A DNA stretch of 64,000 nucleotides from Triangularia verruculosa (Eukaryota; Ascomycota; Sordariomycetes; Sordariales; Podosporaceae). This document shows, piece after piece, positions 1 through 12,200 of this stretch. Below the pieces are notes generated by a model. That model did no database searches and had not been told where the DNA came from. It was given only the letters and a program-made list of their open reading frames with translations. The DNA lies in NCBI GenBank assembly GCA_033296885.1, contig MU863946.1, forward strand, positions 124,001-188,000, written 5' to 3'. Position 1 is the stretch's first letter, and the number at the start of each line of letters is the position of its first letter. A program made the translations under genes and the position numbers.

Positions 1-1112
1 ATCAAGCCATCGTAACTCCCTCGACGCCCCAGCACCAGCTTCCCGGCAATAGGAATAGCAATCAACACCCCCAAGCTCACGACGGTATACACCGTCCCAT
101 AGTACCTCCCATACTCCCTCGTCCCACACAGCTTCCCAACTGTAACCGGCACCAAACTAACACTGCTCCCGCTCGTGAACCCGAACAGCACCGCGAACCC
201 GATCAACCCAGCCCTCCCCTCCTCCACCGGCAGCCAAACTGCAAAACAAGCAATGGCAGTCACCACCGAAAACATCACATTCGCATTATAGACCCCCATC
301 ACATCCCCCAGCCACCCCCCCGCCACCCGTCCAAACGCTGAACTGGCATTCAGCACCGTCACGACATCAAAGGAAAACTCCTGGCTGAACCCCTTAGCCA
401 AGGTATACCCCGAGAGATACGACAGCGGTATAAACCCAGCAAACTGCATGAGAAAAACCGCTGCCAGCGTCCACCCAAAGCCCTTCGTCCTAAAGATATG
501 AACACTCGGGTTTACCTTTGCGTGTTTCGCCGGCGGCAGTCTCGCCCGAATCAAAAAGTTGGCACCAATCGTCACCCCGAGGCAGATCAACGCCAGCGCC
601 CTCATCGTCCACGGCCAGCCCACCTTTACAAACAGTTCCTGGACAATGTAAGGGAACACCACTGCGCTGACGCTGCCCGCCGTCGAGGCTACACCGGTAG
701 CCAGTCCCCGACGGGCCTTGAAGAAGTGTCCTATCGCGGCGATCGAAGGGGTGAACAACAGTGCGCTGCCTAGCCCACTGAAGACGGCAAACGCCACGAG
801 CAAATGCCAGTACTGCGTCGAGATGCTCACAACGATCAGCGCGGCAAAGAGGCATATGCTGCCGCCCATGATGGGCCATCGCGGGCCGTATCGATCGAAC
901 ACCGGGCCGACGTAGATGCCTAGTGTGAAACTGAGGACGGTATATAGAGAAATAATCCCGCCTACACTGCCGGGATCGTGGTCGACGAGGTGCCGGGCGG
1001 AAAGGTACGTATCAAACGTCGCCATGACGTTCATTAACCCCAGCGACGCGAACAGCGCGAGCCAGCTGCCAAAGACGACCAACCAAGCCCGGAAGCCGCC
1101 TTCGGGGTATGG

Positions 1113-1149
<37 letters not shown>

Positions 1150-1454
1150 TCGTTGCCATTGGAGTCCGGGGAGGATAATGGTGAGTCTGGGTGTGATGTT
1201 GATGCTGGATCGGAGACATCAGAGCGGGTGCTGATCTGCCGTTTGTTTTTGAGTAATGGGCGGGTGCTGTTGCCCGCGGATGTGGTTGTTGATTTGACGT
1301 CGGATTTCCCGTCGGACTCATCTACCACCGAGCCGCCCGCAGATATTGGTGGTATCGTTGTTGATGGACCGGCGGCCGGACGCTTGGCGCCGCCGTCTTT
1401 TTGTAAGTCGGAGTGCGCCGACTCGGGTCGCCGACGGGAAACATGTCGAGACAT
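1..1454 (-). CDS. MFS transporter, monocarboxylate-porter-like, truncated at left edge
   Basis: One uninterrupted frame runs from an ATG at 1454 (MSRHVSRRRPES) off the left edge, giving about 484 codons without a stop. Residues 1-113 are a hydrophilic, Ser/Thr/Asp-rich cytosolic tail ending in ten consecutive Asp codons. The motif PEGGFRAWLVVFGSW follows; it is the usual entry to TM1 of fungal monocarboxylate-porter-like MFS proteins. Repeated hydrophobic segments follow (for example LGLMNVMATF, LVAFAVFSGLGSALLF, VVSLGVLIAIPIAGKLVLG), about eleven in all, so only the last C-terminal part is missing. The protein is expected in the plasma or an organelle membrane, with transport of a monocarboxylate or similar organic acid inferred from family only. 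I see no intron. The substrate cannot be told from sequence. Confidence 0.85.
1116..1145 (-). repeat. Trinucleotide GTC/GAC x10 encoding poly-Asp
   Basis: Ten tandem GTC triplets on the + strand encode Asp104-Asp113 of the MFS protein on the minus strand. It is an in-frame microsatellite just before the first membrane segment and is likely to vary in length between strains. Confidence 0.9.
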
Positions 1455-2637
1455 TTTCCAGACAAAACCACAACGCGGTGGATGTCTTGGGTGTATGTGC
1501 GCGCTGTCTGACCCGTGACAAATGGGATTGTTTTTTTCACCAATTCTGCATTTGCACCGAGGTACTAGTGGAGAATCAAAGAAAAAGAGCCTCTGTAACA
1601 ATGCATGAGAAGGTTTGAGGAGGAAATGTTTCGAGTAATAAACTGTGTCAAGAGATGAGAGCAGACCAACCCCGTCAGCTGAGATGAGGGCCGAATCCAG
1701 ACCATCTCACACTCTTTAAAAGAAGAGTAGCCGTCGGCAAGCATGTTCGGCCATTGCCGCAGGCGGCTTACACGTTTCTAGGCTGGATGAGATGGGTTTG
1801 ACGAACAAGGGTCTCTCTCATCAAGCCTTTTCGGAGTTTCACCCAGTACAGACAGCATTCCAATGGTTAGTTGGGGCTATTCTGATATTGGTAAGGCCTA
1901 GACCGACAACGTGCAGTTCGTCACTGACTCCCCGGCTGCCCACCCCCCGCTTTTGGGATACCGAGGGACTGAAAATCTAAATGGCCCACTGTTCACAGGA
2001 GCTTTGCCTTTACGACGCACCAACAACATAGTGTCTCCAGATGACACCATATTGTGGCTGGGTAAATGGGGGAGGGAATCAAATGTCGATGTCAGAAACG
2101 GGCGCCAGCGGGGGACGATTTCCAGTGCACTGGGTCGCTTCCGTGAGTTTAATCTTCCTACCATCCTCTTGTTCTAGCTGCCTGCGGAAATGGCTGCTCA
2201 TCATTGCCTATTCTAGCGTTTCCTTCGATCGCATTCAGAAATCAGGGTCCAGATGATGCAGGAACCTCAAAGTTTGGGACGACACTCATGCAGTCTGCCG
2301 AGGCATTTGGATTGGTTGCTCCCTGTCCAACCAGCTGGATATGACATGTTCTGCAACCAAGACCTGTCAGGACCTCTGCAGCCATATCGGATCACTGCGG
2401 GGCTGTCCGTCAGACCCGAGATTGCAGGGAAGCATACAAATGCCCAGCTTCCAAGAGGGCAGACACCTGGCTTGGCTATCAGCCTTACCAACGCTCACCG
2501 AGAAGATAAGATGCCAAGCGGCATGGCAATTTGCCGACGTGGAATGATGCTGCGAATAAGTCTTTTGAGACAATGACCGCACCCGGCGCCGTGAGACACA
2601 ATCTGCGTGTAAAACTGATGGGTTGGGGTTGGCATTT
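1455..2637. other. Intergenic: MFS promoter and WBP11-like 3' flank
   Basis: This stretch separates the MFS start codon from the stop of the next gene on the same strand. The open frames in it are short and do not look like protein. It should hold the transporter promoter and the 3' end of the WBP11-like gene. I recognise no specific element. Confidence 0.6.
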
Positions 2638-3510
2638 TTAATTGCCCTCATCTTCCACCTCCTCAAGTGTTACCCCATGAGGATTTCCATGAGGGGTCGT
2701 GCTTGAACCATACTGCTGGGTTTCGGGTCCCCGAAGATAACCCTCCCGCTCCAACTTATCAGCCTCTTCCGGCTCAAGAAGGCCACCCTGTCCTTTGCCC
2801 TTCTCAATCTTCATACGGACATGGGTTGGAACAAATGCGCTGACAGCTTCCTTTCTCAAGTCCCTGATGACCGGCTTGGCCTCGTACACCGTCTTCGACT
2901 CGACAACTGGTGCCGGTGTGGCTGGCTTTTCTGGCTGTGTCCTTTCGGCTACTGGCTCGTGGTTTGCGTCCCTCTTGGCCCTGCGCTTGGCATACCATTC
3001 GTCCATGATCTCCTTTGGGATGGGCGGCGGTGTGTCTCGTGGCATTGGTATCCTTTTAACGTCGTCGGGTATATCGCTGTCATCGCTCGATGCGTCCTCG
3101 TCGTCTCGTCTCCGCTTTCCTAGCACGCCATCGCTTCTCTGCCCCGGCCTTGATGGACCTCCACGACCGAATTGTGGTGCTCTGTCTCCAAGAGCCTCAC
3201 GAGCCTTCTTGACTGCCTTCAAGTCCTTCTCCAACGCCTCCAGAGATTGCTCTTCCAGTGCGGTGGGTTTACCACCGCCTTCTTTGATGGCCTTGAGATC
3301 TTTGATTTGCTGTTCGATTCTTGCGGGATTCCGCTGGGCGAGCTTCTCGTTCCGTCTTGCCTGCTGCTCTGCCTTGCCTGTGGGCACAAATTGTCATTAG
3401 CCATGGTTCCTGAAACACAATTAAGATAATGGCCTACCCTTCTTGACAGCTTTGGCCTTGTCAGCCTTGTGCTGGGCCTGTACTGGATTGTACTTTTTCT
3501 CTTTCGCCAT
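2638..3510 (-). CDS. WBP11-domain pre-mRNA splicing factor
   Basis: Two exons, 3510-3438 and 3377-2638, are joined across a 60-nt intron (donor GTAGGC, acceptor CCCACAG) to give 270 residues ending in TAA. The start MAKEKKYNPVQAQHKADK and the following Lys/Arg/Gln-rich helix (EQQARRNEKLAQRNPARIE) match the N-terminal domain of WBP11 (SIPP1/NPWBP), a nuclear spliceosome-associated protein that in animals binds WW domains and PP1. The middle is acidic with an RRRDDEDASSDDSD stretch, and there is a short Pro run (DTPPPIPKE). Animal WBP11 is more than twice as long. The fungal form keeps the N-terminal domain and lacks the large proline-rich part. The promoter is shared with the divergent kinase gene. 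The family call is firm; the exact splicing role is inferred. Confidence 0.85.
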
Positions 3511-4200
3511 GATGCAAGGTCGCTACTGAGCTCAGGGGTACGCGTGTTTCTCGTTGTGGGACTGGTTGCTGGCTAAACGGACGACGTTGTGGTTGATCTG
3601 CTGGTAGTTTATTGTTTTTCGGTATCTTCTTCGAGCTCAGAACGAGAAATGTAACAGGGCCAGTATGGCTCAACACTGGCTGACTGAAGGATGCGTTTTT
3701 GATATCAAAATGCCTTCCAGTGACGCGACCTAGCGCCTGGCACTACCATCTTGCCAAGGCACCGGAAGCACAGACCACACCCCGCCATCCGGCCGTGGGT
3801 TGAAGTGCTCACAGCAGCCCGTTACCCCTCCAACACTTGTTGACGGTGCCCCTTCGCTGGAAGCTGCCCAATCATCAAGAGGAGAGAGCGGGCTAGGTCG
3901 TCATAATTTAAGCTCGTCTCCATTTTGCGCGAGACTGTTTGGCCTCGCGTTAAGTCATTTATCCCCGTCGCGCAACTCGCAAGCACCAAAAACGCTTGAC
4001 ATCATCTTCCAATCTTCTCCCGGGCTCTGTTTTGTCCCGGCATCTCATCTCTTGCTCCACCTGCAGGAACAGACAGGTCACAGGGTAGTCGACAGACATC
4101 AGCATACCTTACTACTGGTATCAGATTATTTATCGACCTCCACAGCAAGGACAACTCATCACATCTCCACACGTCGCTTTGGCACATCCCTGACACCGCC
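3511..4200. promoter_or_regulatory. Divergent promoter WBP11-like / dbf2
   Basis: This 690-bp interval lies between two divergent start codons. On the + strand there is no ATG from 3713 to the kinase start at 4201 (488 nt; about 7-8 expected by chance), which fits a long kinase 5' leader kept free of upstream start codons. On the minus strand the 236 nt before the WBP11-like start are also ATG-free. No TATA box or named site was assigned. Confidence 0.6.
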
Positions 4201-6311
4201 ATGGCGAGCTTCATGGCCAATCTATTCCCCGGTGGGAAGCAGGACAACCGCCCCGCCACACCGACTAGAAACAACTTCACAACCCCGGTCAGCACTCCAC
4301 AGGGCAGCCCCAGCAAGAGGACGGTACCTCCTGGTGCTCACGATCTCCCAACCGCCGCTTTTGATGGTTTGAAGCTCGCAGCACCGCCCGGCATGGGCAT
4401 CCTCGACAGTCCCGTCAAGTTGGGTCGCCCGCAAAGCGTCGCGGCCCCATTATCTCCTGGCAAGAACAATGTGCAGGATTTTGATGAGGGGCCATCGGCC
4501 GTTGAGCACAGCGTGATCCACAAGAATGCCACGCATGGTGGCAGCCCCGTCAGAAGCCACGGGCAAGAAAACACACCACCCATCTCGTTGCGTGATCCTT
4601 ATCAAGAGCCAACATACCAACCGAGCCATGCCGCCCTCTCTCGCCAAGAGCTTTACCAGCCACGAGAGCGACCACAAGGTACAGTCAAGAAGTTCAACAC
4701 AACGCGGGGCCTCACCCCCGAGGAGCGGGAGATCTTGCAGAAGCCAAACGTTAAGCGCTTGGTCAATGTCACCCAGTTGTGTAGGTCAACTACAAATCTC
4801 TCCGGAAACTACTGCCCTTGCAAATACTGACGGTGGATAGATTTTCTCGACTACTACTTCGACCTACTCACCTACGTCGGCTCAAGACAGAGCCGGCTCA
4901 ATGCATTTAAGGCGGAATACCCGGAACCACCCGAGACCGACCCGGAGACCTACAAGCAAATGTGGTCCAAGTATGCTGGTCGGGAACGTGCCAACCTCCG
5001 AAAGAGACGAGTCCGCTTGAGGCAAGGTGACTTCCAAATCCTCACCCAAGTCGGCCAGGGCGGCTACGGCCAAGTCTTCCTTGCTCAGAAGAAGGACACC
5101 AAAGAGGTGTGTGCTCTCAAGGTGATGAGCAAAAAGTTGCTGTTCAAGCTCGACGAGATCAGGCATGTCTTGACCGAGAGAGATATTCTTACGACGGCCA
5201 AGAGCGAGTGGCTGGTCCGCCTGTTGTACTCTTTCCAGGATGACAAGAATATCTACCTTGCCATGGAATACGTACCAGGTGGTGATTTCCGCACGTTGCT
5301 CAACAATACGGGAGTGTTGTCGAACAGGCATGCGCGGTTCTACATTGCGGAGATGTTTTGCTCGGTTGATGCTTTACATCAGTTGGGGTACATCCACCGT
5401 GATTTGAAGCCAGAAAACTTCCTGGTTGATTCCACCGGCCACGTCAAGCTCACTGACTTCGGCCTGGCTGCCGGTTTCCTTGCGCCCGCTAAGATCGAGT
5501 CGATGAGGATCCGGCTGGAAAAGGCGTCCGAGACGTCGGTCCCGTTCGGTAAGCCGATGGACCAGCGTACGGTGGCGGAGCGCCGGGAGGGATACAGATC
5601 CATGAGGGAGAAGGATGTGAATTATGCCAAGTCCATCGTCGGGTCACCAGACTACATGGCTCCCGAGGTGTTGAGAGGCGAAGAGTATGATTTCACGGTC
5701 GATTACTGGAGTTTGGGGTGCATGCTATTTGAGGCACTCACCGGGTTCCCTCCGTTTGCGGGTAGCAATGCGGATGAAACGTGGAGGAACTTGAAGCATT
5801 GGCGGGAGGTGCTAAAGAGGCCAGTCTGGGAGGACCCGAGCTACTTTTTGAGTAATCGGACGTGGAATTTCATCACGACGTGAGTGCCGCCATCTATAAA
5901 CATTATCGCCTCAGGGCCAGAAACTGACATCATTGCCACAGTTGCATCAACTCCCGATCCAAGCGCTTCTCCAACATCAAGGACATCCAAAACCACCCCT
6001 ACTTTGCCGAGGTGGACTGGGAAGTCCTGCGGGAAACCAAGGCGCCGTTTGTCCCCGAGCTCGACTCGGAGACTGACGCTGGCTATTTCGACGACTTTTC
6101 CAACGAGGCAGATATGGCCAAGTACAAGGAAGTGCATGACAAGCAGCAGGCACTCGAGGGTATGGCCGAGAGGGAGGAGGAGATGAGCAAGGGCTTGTTT
6201 GTTGGGTTTACCTTCCGACACCGCAAGCCGGCGAACCCCGATGAAGGGGGTAGCCCACGGAAGAAGATCCCATTTGAGGAGGAAGCCCCTTCTTTTGGTA
6301 CTATGCTGTAG
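4201..6311 (+). CDS. dbf2: NDR/LATS-family Ser/Thr kinase DBF2 (mitotic exit / septation)
   Basis: Exons 4201-4780, 4841-5879 and 5942-6311 join in phase across 60- and 62-nt introns to give 662 residues. Residues about 1-190 are Pro/Ser-rich and probably disordered. The MOB-binding region follows (NVTQLYFLDYYFDLL at about 190), then the kinase domain from about 259: glycine loop VGQGGYGQV, ALKVMSKK lysine, HRDLKPEN at about 379, DFG at about 399, an NDR-type insert before the activation segment SIVGSPDYMAPE, and the hydrophobic motif FVGFTF at about 626. The wording (QVGQGGYGQVFLAQKKDTKE) is that of DBF2/SidB rather than COT-1/CBK1. DBF2 with MOB1 is the last kinase of the mitotic exit/septation network and acts at the spindle pole body and septum. 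After the TAG stop the same frame stays open and coding-like to 6440 (separate entry). Confidence 0.95.
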
Positions 6312-6440
6312 GCTCAGCAGAGAAGGACCAAGGGGGCGTGTTTGCAGTCCTCGCCTGGAAAGCCGAGGGATTGGATGAAGGAGTTGAGAGCTGCGCAGGA
6401 GGAGGGGGAGAGGAAGAGGAGGGAGTTCAAGTTGATGTGA
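6312..6440 (+). other. In-frame, coding-like extension after the dbf2 TAG stop
   Basis: Directly after the kinase stop (TAG, 6309-6311) the same frame runs 42 codons to a TGA at 6438-6440. About 34 of the 42 codons end in G or C. The peptide is charged and helix-like (for example RDWMKELRAAQEEGERKRRE), which looks like real protein rather than 3' UTR. It could be a stop-codon readthrough extension, a tail recently lost to a nonsense mutation, a sequencing error in the TAG, or chance. I found no intron of normal size that both removes the TAG and keeps the frame. Confidence 0.45.
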
Positions 6441-8239
6441 GGTGGAAATTCTGTTCTTTGACAGCAATATGTCTGTTTGTGTATTTGATTATTTTACTAG
6501 CCTTGAGTACTCGGTTAGGTGTTGCATTGCTTTTAGAGCCGCGGCGCCGTTGATGTTTTTCGAAGGGAAAGGAATAGATGGCAGGAAGGCAAGGCGGTAG
6601 AATAATCCTGTCTGTGGATAGTTTACTTCGTATGGAATTGTACCTCTTAGTACTACAGGCTGTGGTGGGCCAACAAGCAAGGGATTCAGTCATGCGATCG
6701 CCTTTGCATCTGCGGTGAAATTATGTTCTGCGGTGTCCAGCATCCGTGTGGCAGACGCGTCATTCGAGACATTTGAGAGACCAGATGCCTTTCCGGCTCA
6801 TAGTGACAGGTGACAAGTGACAGTATTACACTACATGGCCGAAGATCTGAGTCGAGTTCGAGTCGTCGTCGTCAGCATGTCTATGGTATCTTACGCGAGA
6901 GAAGGAATTCCACCAATGCAAGAGCGGGATCTAATCTTGGAAACGGGCATCCACTTTTTGATGATGGAATCGATAAAATAATCCCTGAGGCGATCATGTT
7001 CTTGCGTTTGTCACCGTTTCAAGACTCGCAGCTTGGCATTTGTAAGAGATTCAGGGCACCCTCGCAGCCCTAAAGATGGGGAACTGAAAAGGGCTGAAAA
7101 ATCCACAAGAAGACGTCATTGGATGGGAACGGCTGGCAAGGGTGAGGGGGAGGTGAAAAGTAAATAAAGGAACGGTTGTTGGTGTGGAACAGAGTACAGT
7201 CTGACAACACTCGGTTGAAATGTCCAAGATGGAACTTGCCTAAGCCAGTTGAGGTGGCTGGGAAAGGGTTGATCGGGCAATTCAATCGTTAGATTTCTAG
7301 CTACTTTCGGATTATGCGTCGCCAGTACCGCAGCTGTCGCCCATCACAGACAGATATGCTTGCACGGCAGGGAAGTCCGACTAAGACCGACTGGCCGCCC
7401 AATCGCTCTCGATTTTCAGATCTACTCCCCGAAGATATTACGAATGCATCCCCACTCCAGCCCCTGCCACCTTTACCTTTCGGTCCCGAGAAACACATCT
7501 CTCAAGATTCCTAGCTGAGAAAGGCGGGGGGAGAGCCTTAAAAGACTCGGTGCTTTCGGTCCGGTAACCACGTGCTATTGCGCGGCTGTCTTGGCAAGAG
7601 TTGACATCAGAGAACATTCTTGCTAGGGGTGAGAGAGCCGCATGCAGAACATCACATACTTCTGAACTACGTTGGCACGGCAGAGATAGGGAGAGAGAGA
7701 AAGACTCTAAAGGACGCGCGGCGTCAGCAGAGTTTATGTTTTCAGTGGCGTTTTGGTACCTAGCTTCTTTTCGAGTAACAACGGCAGTTCGAAATCACTT
7801 GCTCCAGGTGAGCAGGAAAAATCCGAGAATGTTGATCCCATCTGTTTGTCCTTCGCATCGTCCCAACTCTACTCTCGCGCGGGACTTAAGGGCGGTGTAC
7901 TTTGAAAGATACATTACACTAAGCCTCGTAGCAGACTTTATGTTCCTATAGCTACCGTCCCGTTGGTCATTAGCTCGTGGTTCGGTCCGACCACCGCACC
8001 GGCCGCCTTGCCCACCGTTGCCCTTCAGTTGCCGTCTTAACCTTTCGAAACCAGACGGAAGGACCGACTGCTTGGGCCCTACGTAGCTAGTCTTCGTCTG
8101 CAGATCCCGTCCCTTCTCCACACACTCTTGTTTGCCTCTTGCCGTATCCCCGGGTTAGTTGTTATTGTTGTGTTTCTTTTTGTTTGAATCAGCCTTACTT
8201 GGAGGTAGGTCCCTCGCTTGCCGATCCGCAAATGTAGGG
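6441..8239. other. Intergenic, no gene supported
   Basis: About 1.8 kb between the kinase and the CFEM-like gene. Only short open frames occur and none resembles a protein. It should contain the kinase 3' UTR and the upstream promoter of the CFEM-like gene. Confidence 0.5.
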
Positions 8240-8411
8240 GCTATATATGTCCGGTGTCATCCCTTCTTTTTCCTCCTTTCTCATCCCAACCTCCTACTAC
8301 ACACACTCTCTCTCACCCACTCACTCACACCCTCATATCCGCTCCTCATCCTTCTCGCCTTCTCTAACGTCAAAGCCTCTACGCGTTTTTCAACCTCTCC
8401 AGTCTATCAGA
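8240..8411 (+). promoter_or_regulatory. TATA-like box and CT-rich 5' leader of the CFEM-like gene
   Basis: CTATATATG at 8241-8249 resembles a TATA box. It is followed by about 150 nt of strongly pyrimidine-rich sequence (CTCTCTCTCACCCACTCACT and similar), typical of highly expressed filamentous-fungal genes. After an ATG at 8247 no further ATG occurs until 8412. The ATG at 8247 is in frame with the gene, but using it would bury the signal peptide. Confidence 0.5.
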
Positions 8412-9232
8412 ATGAGGCCTTCGACCGTAACCGTCTTCCTGGCCCCGGCGGCCGCCAACGCGCAGTGGTACGGTGGCGCCCCCGAGTGTGCTGTCAGTGC
8501 TTTCCCCCTTCCCCTTTATTATCCCCAACCATTCAACTAACAAACATACAGCAATCCTGCATGTCCTCACTCTGGGACACCGCCTCCACCTGGCCCGCAC
8601 CCACCTCCTACTGCGCCGAACCAACCCAGGCGGCCCCTCTTATCTCCTGCATCAGTTCCGCCTGCTCCGCCTCCCCGACAGCAGTAACCTCGTACTCCTC
8701 CCTCTCCGCCTCACTCTGCTCCCAATGGGCCTCCTGCTCCGCCGCCGGCTCGACCGGAGTCCTAACCATCACCGCCCCCGCCTTCACCGGTGCCTGGGGT
8801 CCCGGTCGAGGCTCCAACGCATGGGGCGGCGACGGCTCCTGGACCAAGACATGGACCGGAGGCGTGTACACCGTCACCGGGTGTGAATGGAACGGCAACC
8901 CCTGGGCTGGCGGCCCCGGCGGCTGGGGACCGGGAGGGCAGGCAGGTGGTAACCCTTGGGGTCCTTGGGGTAAGGGCTGGAAGTGGAGCACCGAGACGCA
9001 GACTGTCACGAGGGTGATTACCGGTGTGGATAACGGCGTGACTAGCTTCAGCACGTCGATTGGGTTGGCAACGGTGGCGTTGGCGGTGTCTGGGGACAGC
9101 ACCACGACGAGCTTTGTCCAAGGCGCGCAGGCTACGGGCAATGCGGCGGTGGAGAACAATAGGGTGGACAGCGGGGTGAAGATGATGGGTGCGGTGTTGG
9201 GTGGTGTGGTTGCTGTTGCTGGACTACTCTGA
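8412..9232 (+). CDS. CFEM-like GPI-anchored cell-surface protein
   Basis: Exons 8412-8492 and 8552-9232 are joined across a 59-nt intron (GTCAGT...CTAAC...ACAG) to give 253 residues. The N-terminus (MRPSTVTVFLAPAAANAQ) is a short signal peptide. A Cys-rich module follows, opening PECAQSC and then carrying five more Cys to about residue 95, like the CFEM domain of fungal surface and haem-binding proteins. I do not see the CxC pair and Asp typical of CFEM, so it is divergent. The middle is unusually rich in Gly, Pro and Trp (GGPGGWGPGG; GNPWGPWGKGWKW). The C-terminus is hydrophobic (MMGAVLGGVVAVAGLL), fitting GPI-anchor attachment. I start at 8412 because only that start puts the signal sequence at the N-terminus. 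Possible roles are wall structure, adhesion or iron/haem uptake; the sequence does not decide. Confidence 0.75.
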
Positions 9233-12200
9233 GAGAAAAATGACCTGCTGTGTCGCCAATCCTTAGGTTTTTCTGGTTAATATTTATTGCTTGGTAGAGG
9301 TGGGCCACGATGGCCAGGAGTTGAAGGGATGGTAGCTTTGTTTGGTGGATAATTTTTGGCGGGATTCTTGTGTCGTGGTTGGGAAGATGGGAGTCGACTT
9401 CTTTCGAGGATATACTTGGTGGTTGATTCGTTCTTGTGTGTGGGGAATAGGTATACATTTTTCTAGAGGCGAAAGTAGAGCGTAGGAGCATATTCAAGCG
9501 CAGCGCTTGGTAAAATCGACGAATTCCCTTTGTGCTGGGTTATGTTTTTTAGAGTCAGTAATGAATTCTCATCCAAGCCTACTAGAGTTTGGCTGATAGA
9601 AGAGCACAATCCGTTCTTGACATGACCCCATAGATGCTCCTCCACTACAGCCCAAACCCTGACTGGGGCTTCCAATACTCTTATCGTGAGGGGTATTGTT
9701 GGGTGTCGTCCAATGTGCCGCTTCATTCCCAAGTAAGGCCTGAAGGTGTTGTGTCCTCGTTTGATACGTCGCTTTTCACCACTCCCAACCCCGTCCATCC
9801 AACCTTCCCAGCAAAGGTCCATGTATACAGCTGATGGTCAGCATCCCCAGTGTTCTGTACGGTTTCATAGCTGTATCATGCTGAAAGGTGTTCCGAGTCC
9901 GTGGTCACCACCGTCAGTGATACCCCTTCTTCGCCCAAAGAAACCTCCCAGCGTGGTCCTCGGCAGCAGGACCTAAACAGGCCGTCATAACATGAGATAG
10001 GCGACAATTTTCTGGGAAGGAATGGGCTTATATAAACATCGAAGCGTTATCACCCCCCTCTCCAGCGTTGTAACCTTGTTACCACGTGGCATGGAAGAAA
10101 AAAAGATAGCGTCTTGTCCGAGAAGAAGCTGCAAGCCCGCCTTTGGATATATAGTGTTCCATCCGAGACAAACAAGACAAGAGGTGCTCATGACACGTGC
10201 CACCATTTACCAAACTCTTTGATGATCGGTAACCAAAGAGGCGCAGACTGAAGAACCTGATGATGTGCGATAGCGTAATCGGCCTCGTCACCAAGCACCA
10301 TCCCGATAGCATCTGATATCGATGCCGTGTACCAGCTTGGCTCGAGAGACCAACCAGACAAGCCTTTGTGCTTTTAAAAGGACTTTCTCGCTTGAGGTAC
10401 AGATGTATGGAATTGCACTGGCAAGGTGTATCAAGACCCCGAGAAATCCAGATGAAATCTTGTACAGCTTGTGTTCAGCGACCGGTGATCCGATTTCCAG
10501 GACCCTGCCGGGTTTGTGCCTACGGCGGCAGCATGGCGCCGAGAGCTGCCGGCATGATACCTATGCAGTGGTCCTGTAGGGCATGGGCGGGGAGCCGCGA
10601 TAAGGTTAGCCATGTGAGCACAAACGAGAGGCTGAATGGTACCTGAACAGCAGGTGTGGTTCGCAACACCACAGCTTGGAGGGCCTGCTATCTCCTGAGC
10701 TTCCCAAAGACGCCTAAGATGCCCAGATATGGGCTGGTGCTCATGCCTGACGAGGATTGCGAATGATCGCTCGCCAGATATACAGCCTCTCAGTGGACGG
10801 TTGGCTGAAGAATTCCTATCACAGAGATAAGAACTGGAAGATCGCCCGAACGTCAACGCAGCTCGCAGGCTATAAAGAAGACGGGACTTCTCCGCTGTGA
10901 ACTTCTCTGTCTGCACAAGATGCGGTCCTCGAGATGCCACAACTCGAGCGTTCGAGCAAGTGGAAGCACACGGGATACCTGTGGGTAAAGACAACCATGA
11001 TCGACGTTACCCCATCAACAACAACCGTTGTCGACCCCGAAGACAGCGTTCCCACGAACAGAAGCCAACAGCACACCCACACCACTCCACCAGCCATTCT
11101 CTCTTTGTCAGTGAAAGGTTTCCAGTTTCTGGGTTCTGGCCTCTGATTTCGGCAACCTCGCTCGTCCTCAATCAGTTCACCCGACCCCCACGTCAATTCC
11201 GCGCTCAGGCGACGAGGTTGCGGGGTGAGACTCCATCCCCCGAGCCCCCACGGGTTCGCAGAGAGCTCATTGGTTGTGCCTCCACGTTCGGCCATCAGCC
11301 TACGTCGTTGTTCACCCCAGGGCACGTCGTTGGATTAATCCCGCACGAACACAAGTATGTGATTGGAAGCGAGGTGGCTGGGCGGCTGGGAACCATCCAA
11401 CCGACAGTCTCAATATTGAAATGCTCCTACGCCCCTAAAAGGAAACAGAGCACAATCAGTTAAGCATCGAGGGAAAGCCAGACCCGCCCGGCAATACAAT
11501 GGACGAAGAGACAGATGGCTCGCCCGAGGTTTTCGGGCGGTCAGAAGCTCAGAATCTCGGGAGTAACCTCAAAGAGGACAAGTCAACAAGATTCTTGGCA
11601 GCGACGGCGACAAGATAAGCTCCTGAAGGAGGGGCCAAGTCGTTGGAATATCCACCGCCTCACCAGCTTTCACATGTCACTGGCGGTCTTGGCTGTAAAC
11701 ACTACTGAATGTAGGTCAGCATCACCGTCATCATCTGTGGTTTGTTTGACTCGAATGTTGCCGTTAAACCCCCGAGGGGCATCGCAAGTAGTAACAGCGA
11801 GATCGGACAATCACGGCAGAGGTGATTGGGCTGCGTGCCTTTTCTGATATGTGCTCACACCGCTGGTGGCAGGCCGGTTCCGGGAGCGAGTGGTTCCTGG
11901 CTGGGTCGCTTTCTTGGACGATGGAAGCGGCCAGAGACCACGACACCACACAGGTCTGTCATCTGGACTCCTGTAGGAGTTTGCCTTGGAGGCTCATTTC
12001 ATTGTTTTGTCGTTTCTTGGGTAGATGGTGGGTATCCGTATACTCGGCAACCTGAGTGGCTGTGTAAGTAAGAGAAGATGTGCCGGTTGATGGTGCGGCA
12101 GCATCTGCGTTTGATGGCTGGAAAGCCGCCCATGTTTTGCCATGAGCTGCTTCTTGGCCCTGGTCTCATCGGAACGTATTTTTAGGCGTTCTGGGTGGTC

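Noticed and set aside
6250..6320. An intron that would splice out the DBF2 TAG
   Set aside because: GT at 6250 with AG at 6317 or 6320 is close to normal size but shifts the frame away from the coding-like extension. Smaller options are only about 22 nt.
8159..8411. N-terminal extension of the CFEM-like protein using the upstream frame or the ATG at 8247
   Set aside because: It would cover the TATA-like box and CT-rich leader and would bury the signal peptide.
10897..11463. 188-codon + strand frame upstream of areA
   Set aside because: Arg/Ser/Pro/His-rich translation with no motif, overlapped by an equally long minus-strand frame. It looks like chance in GC-rich DNA.
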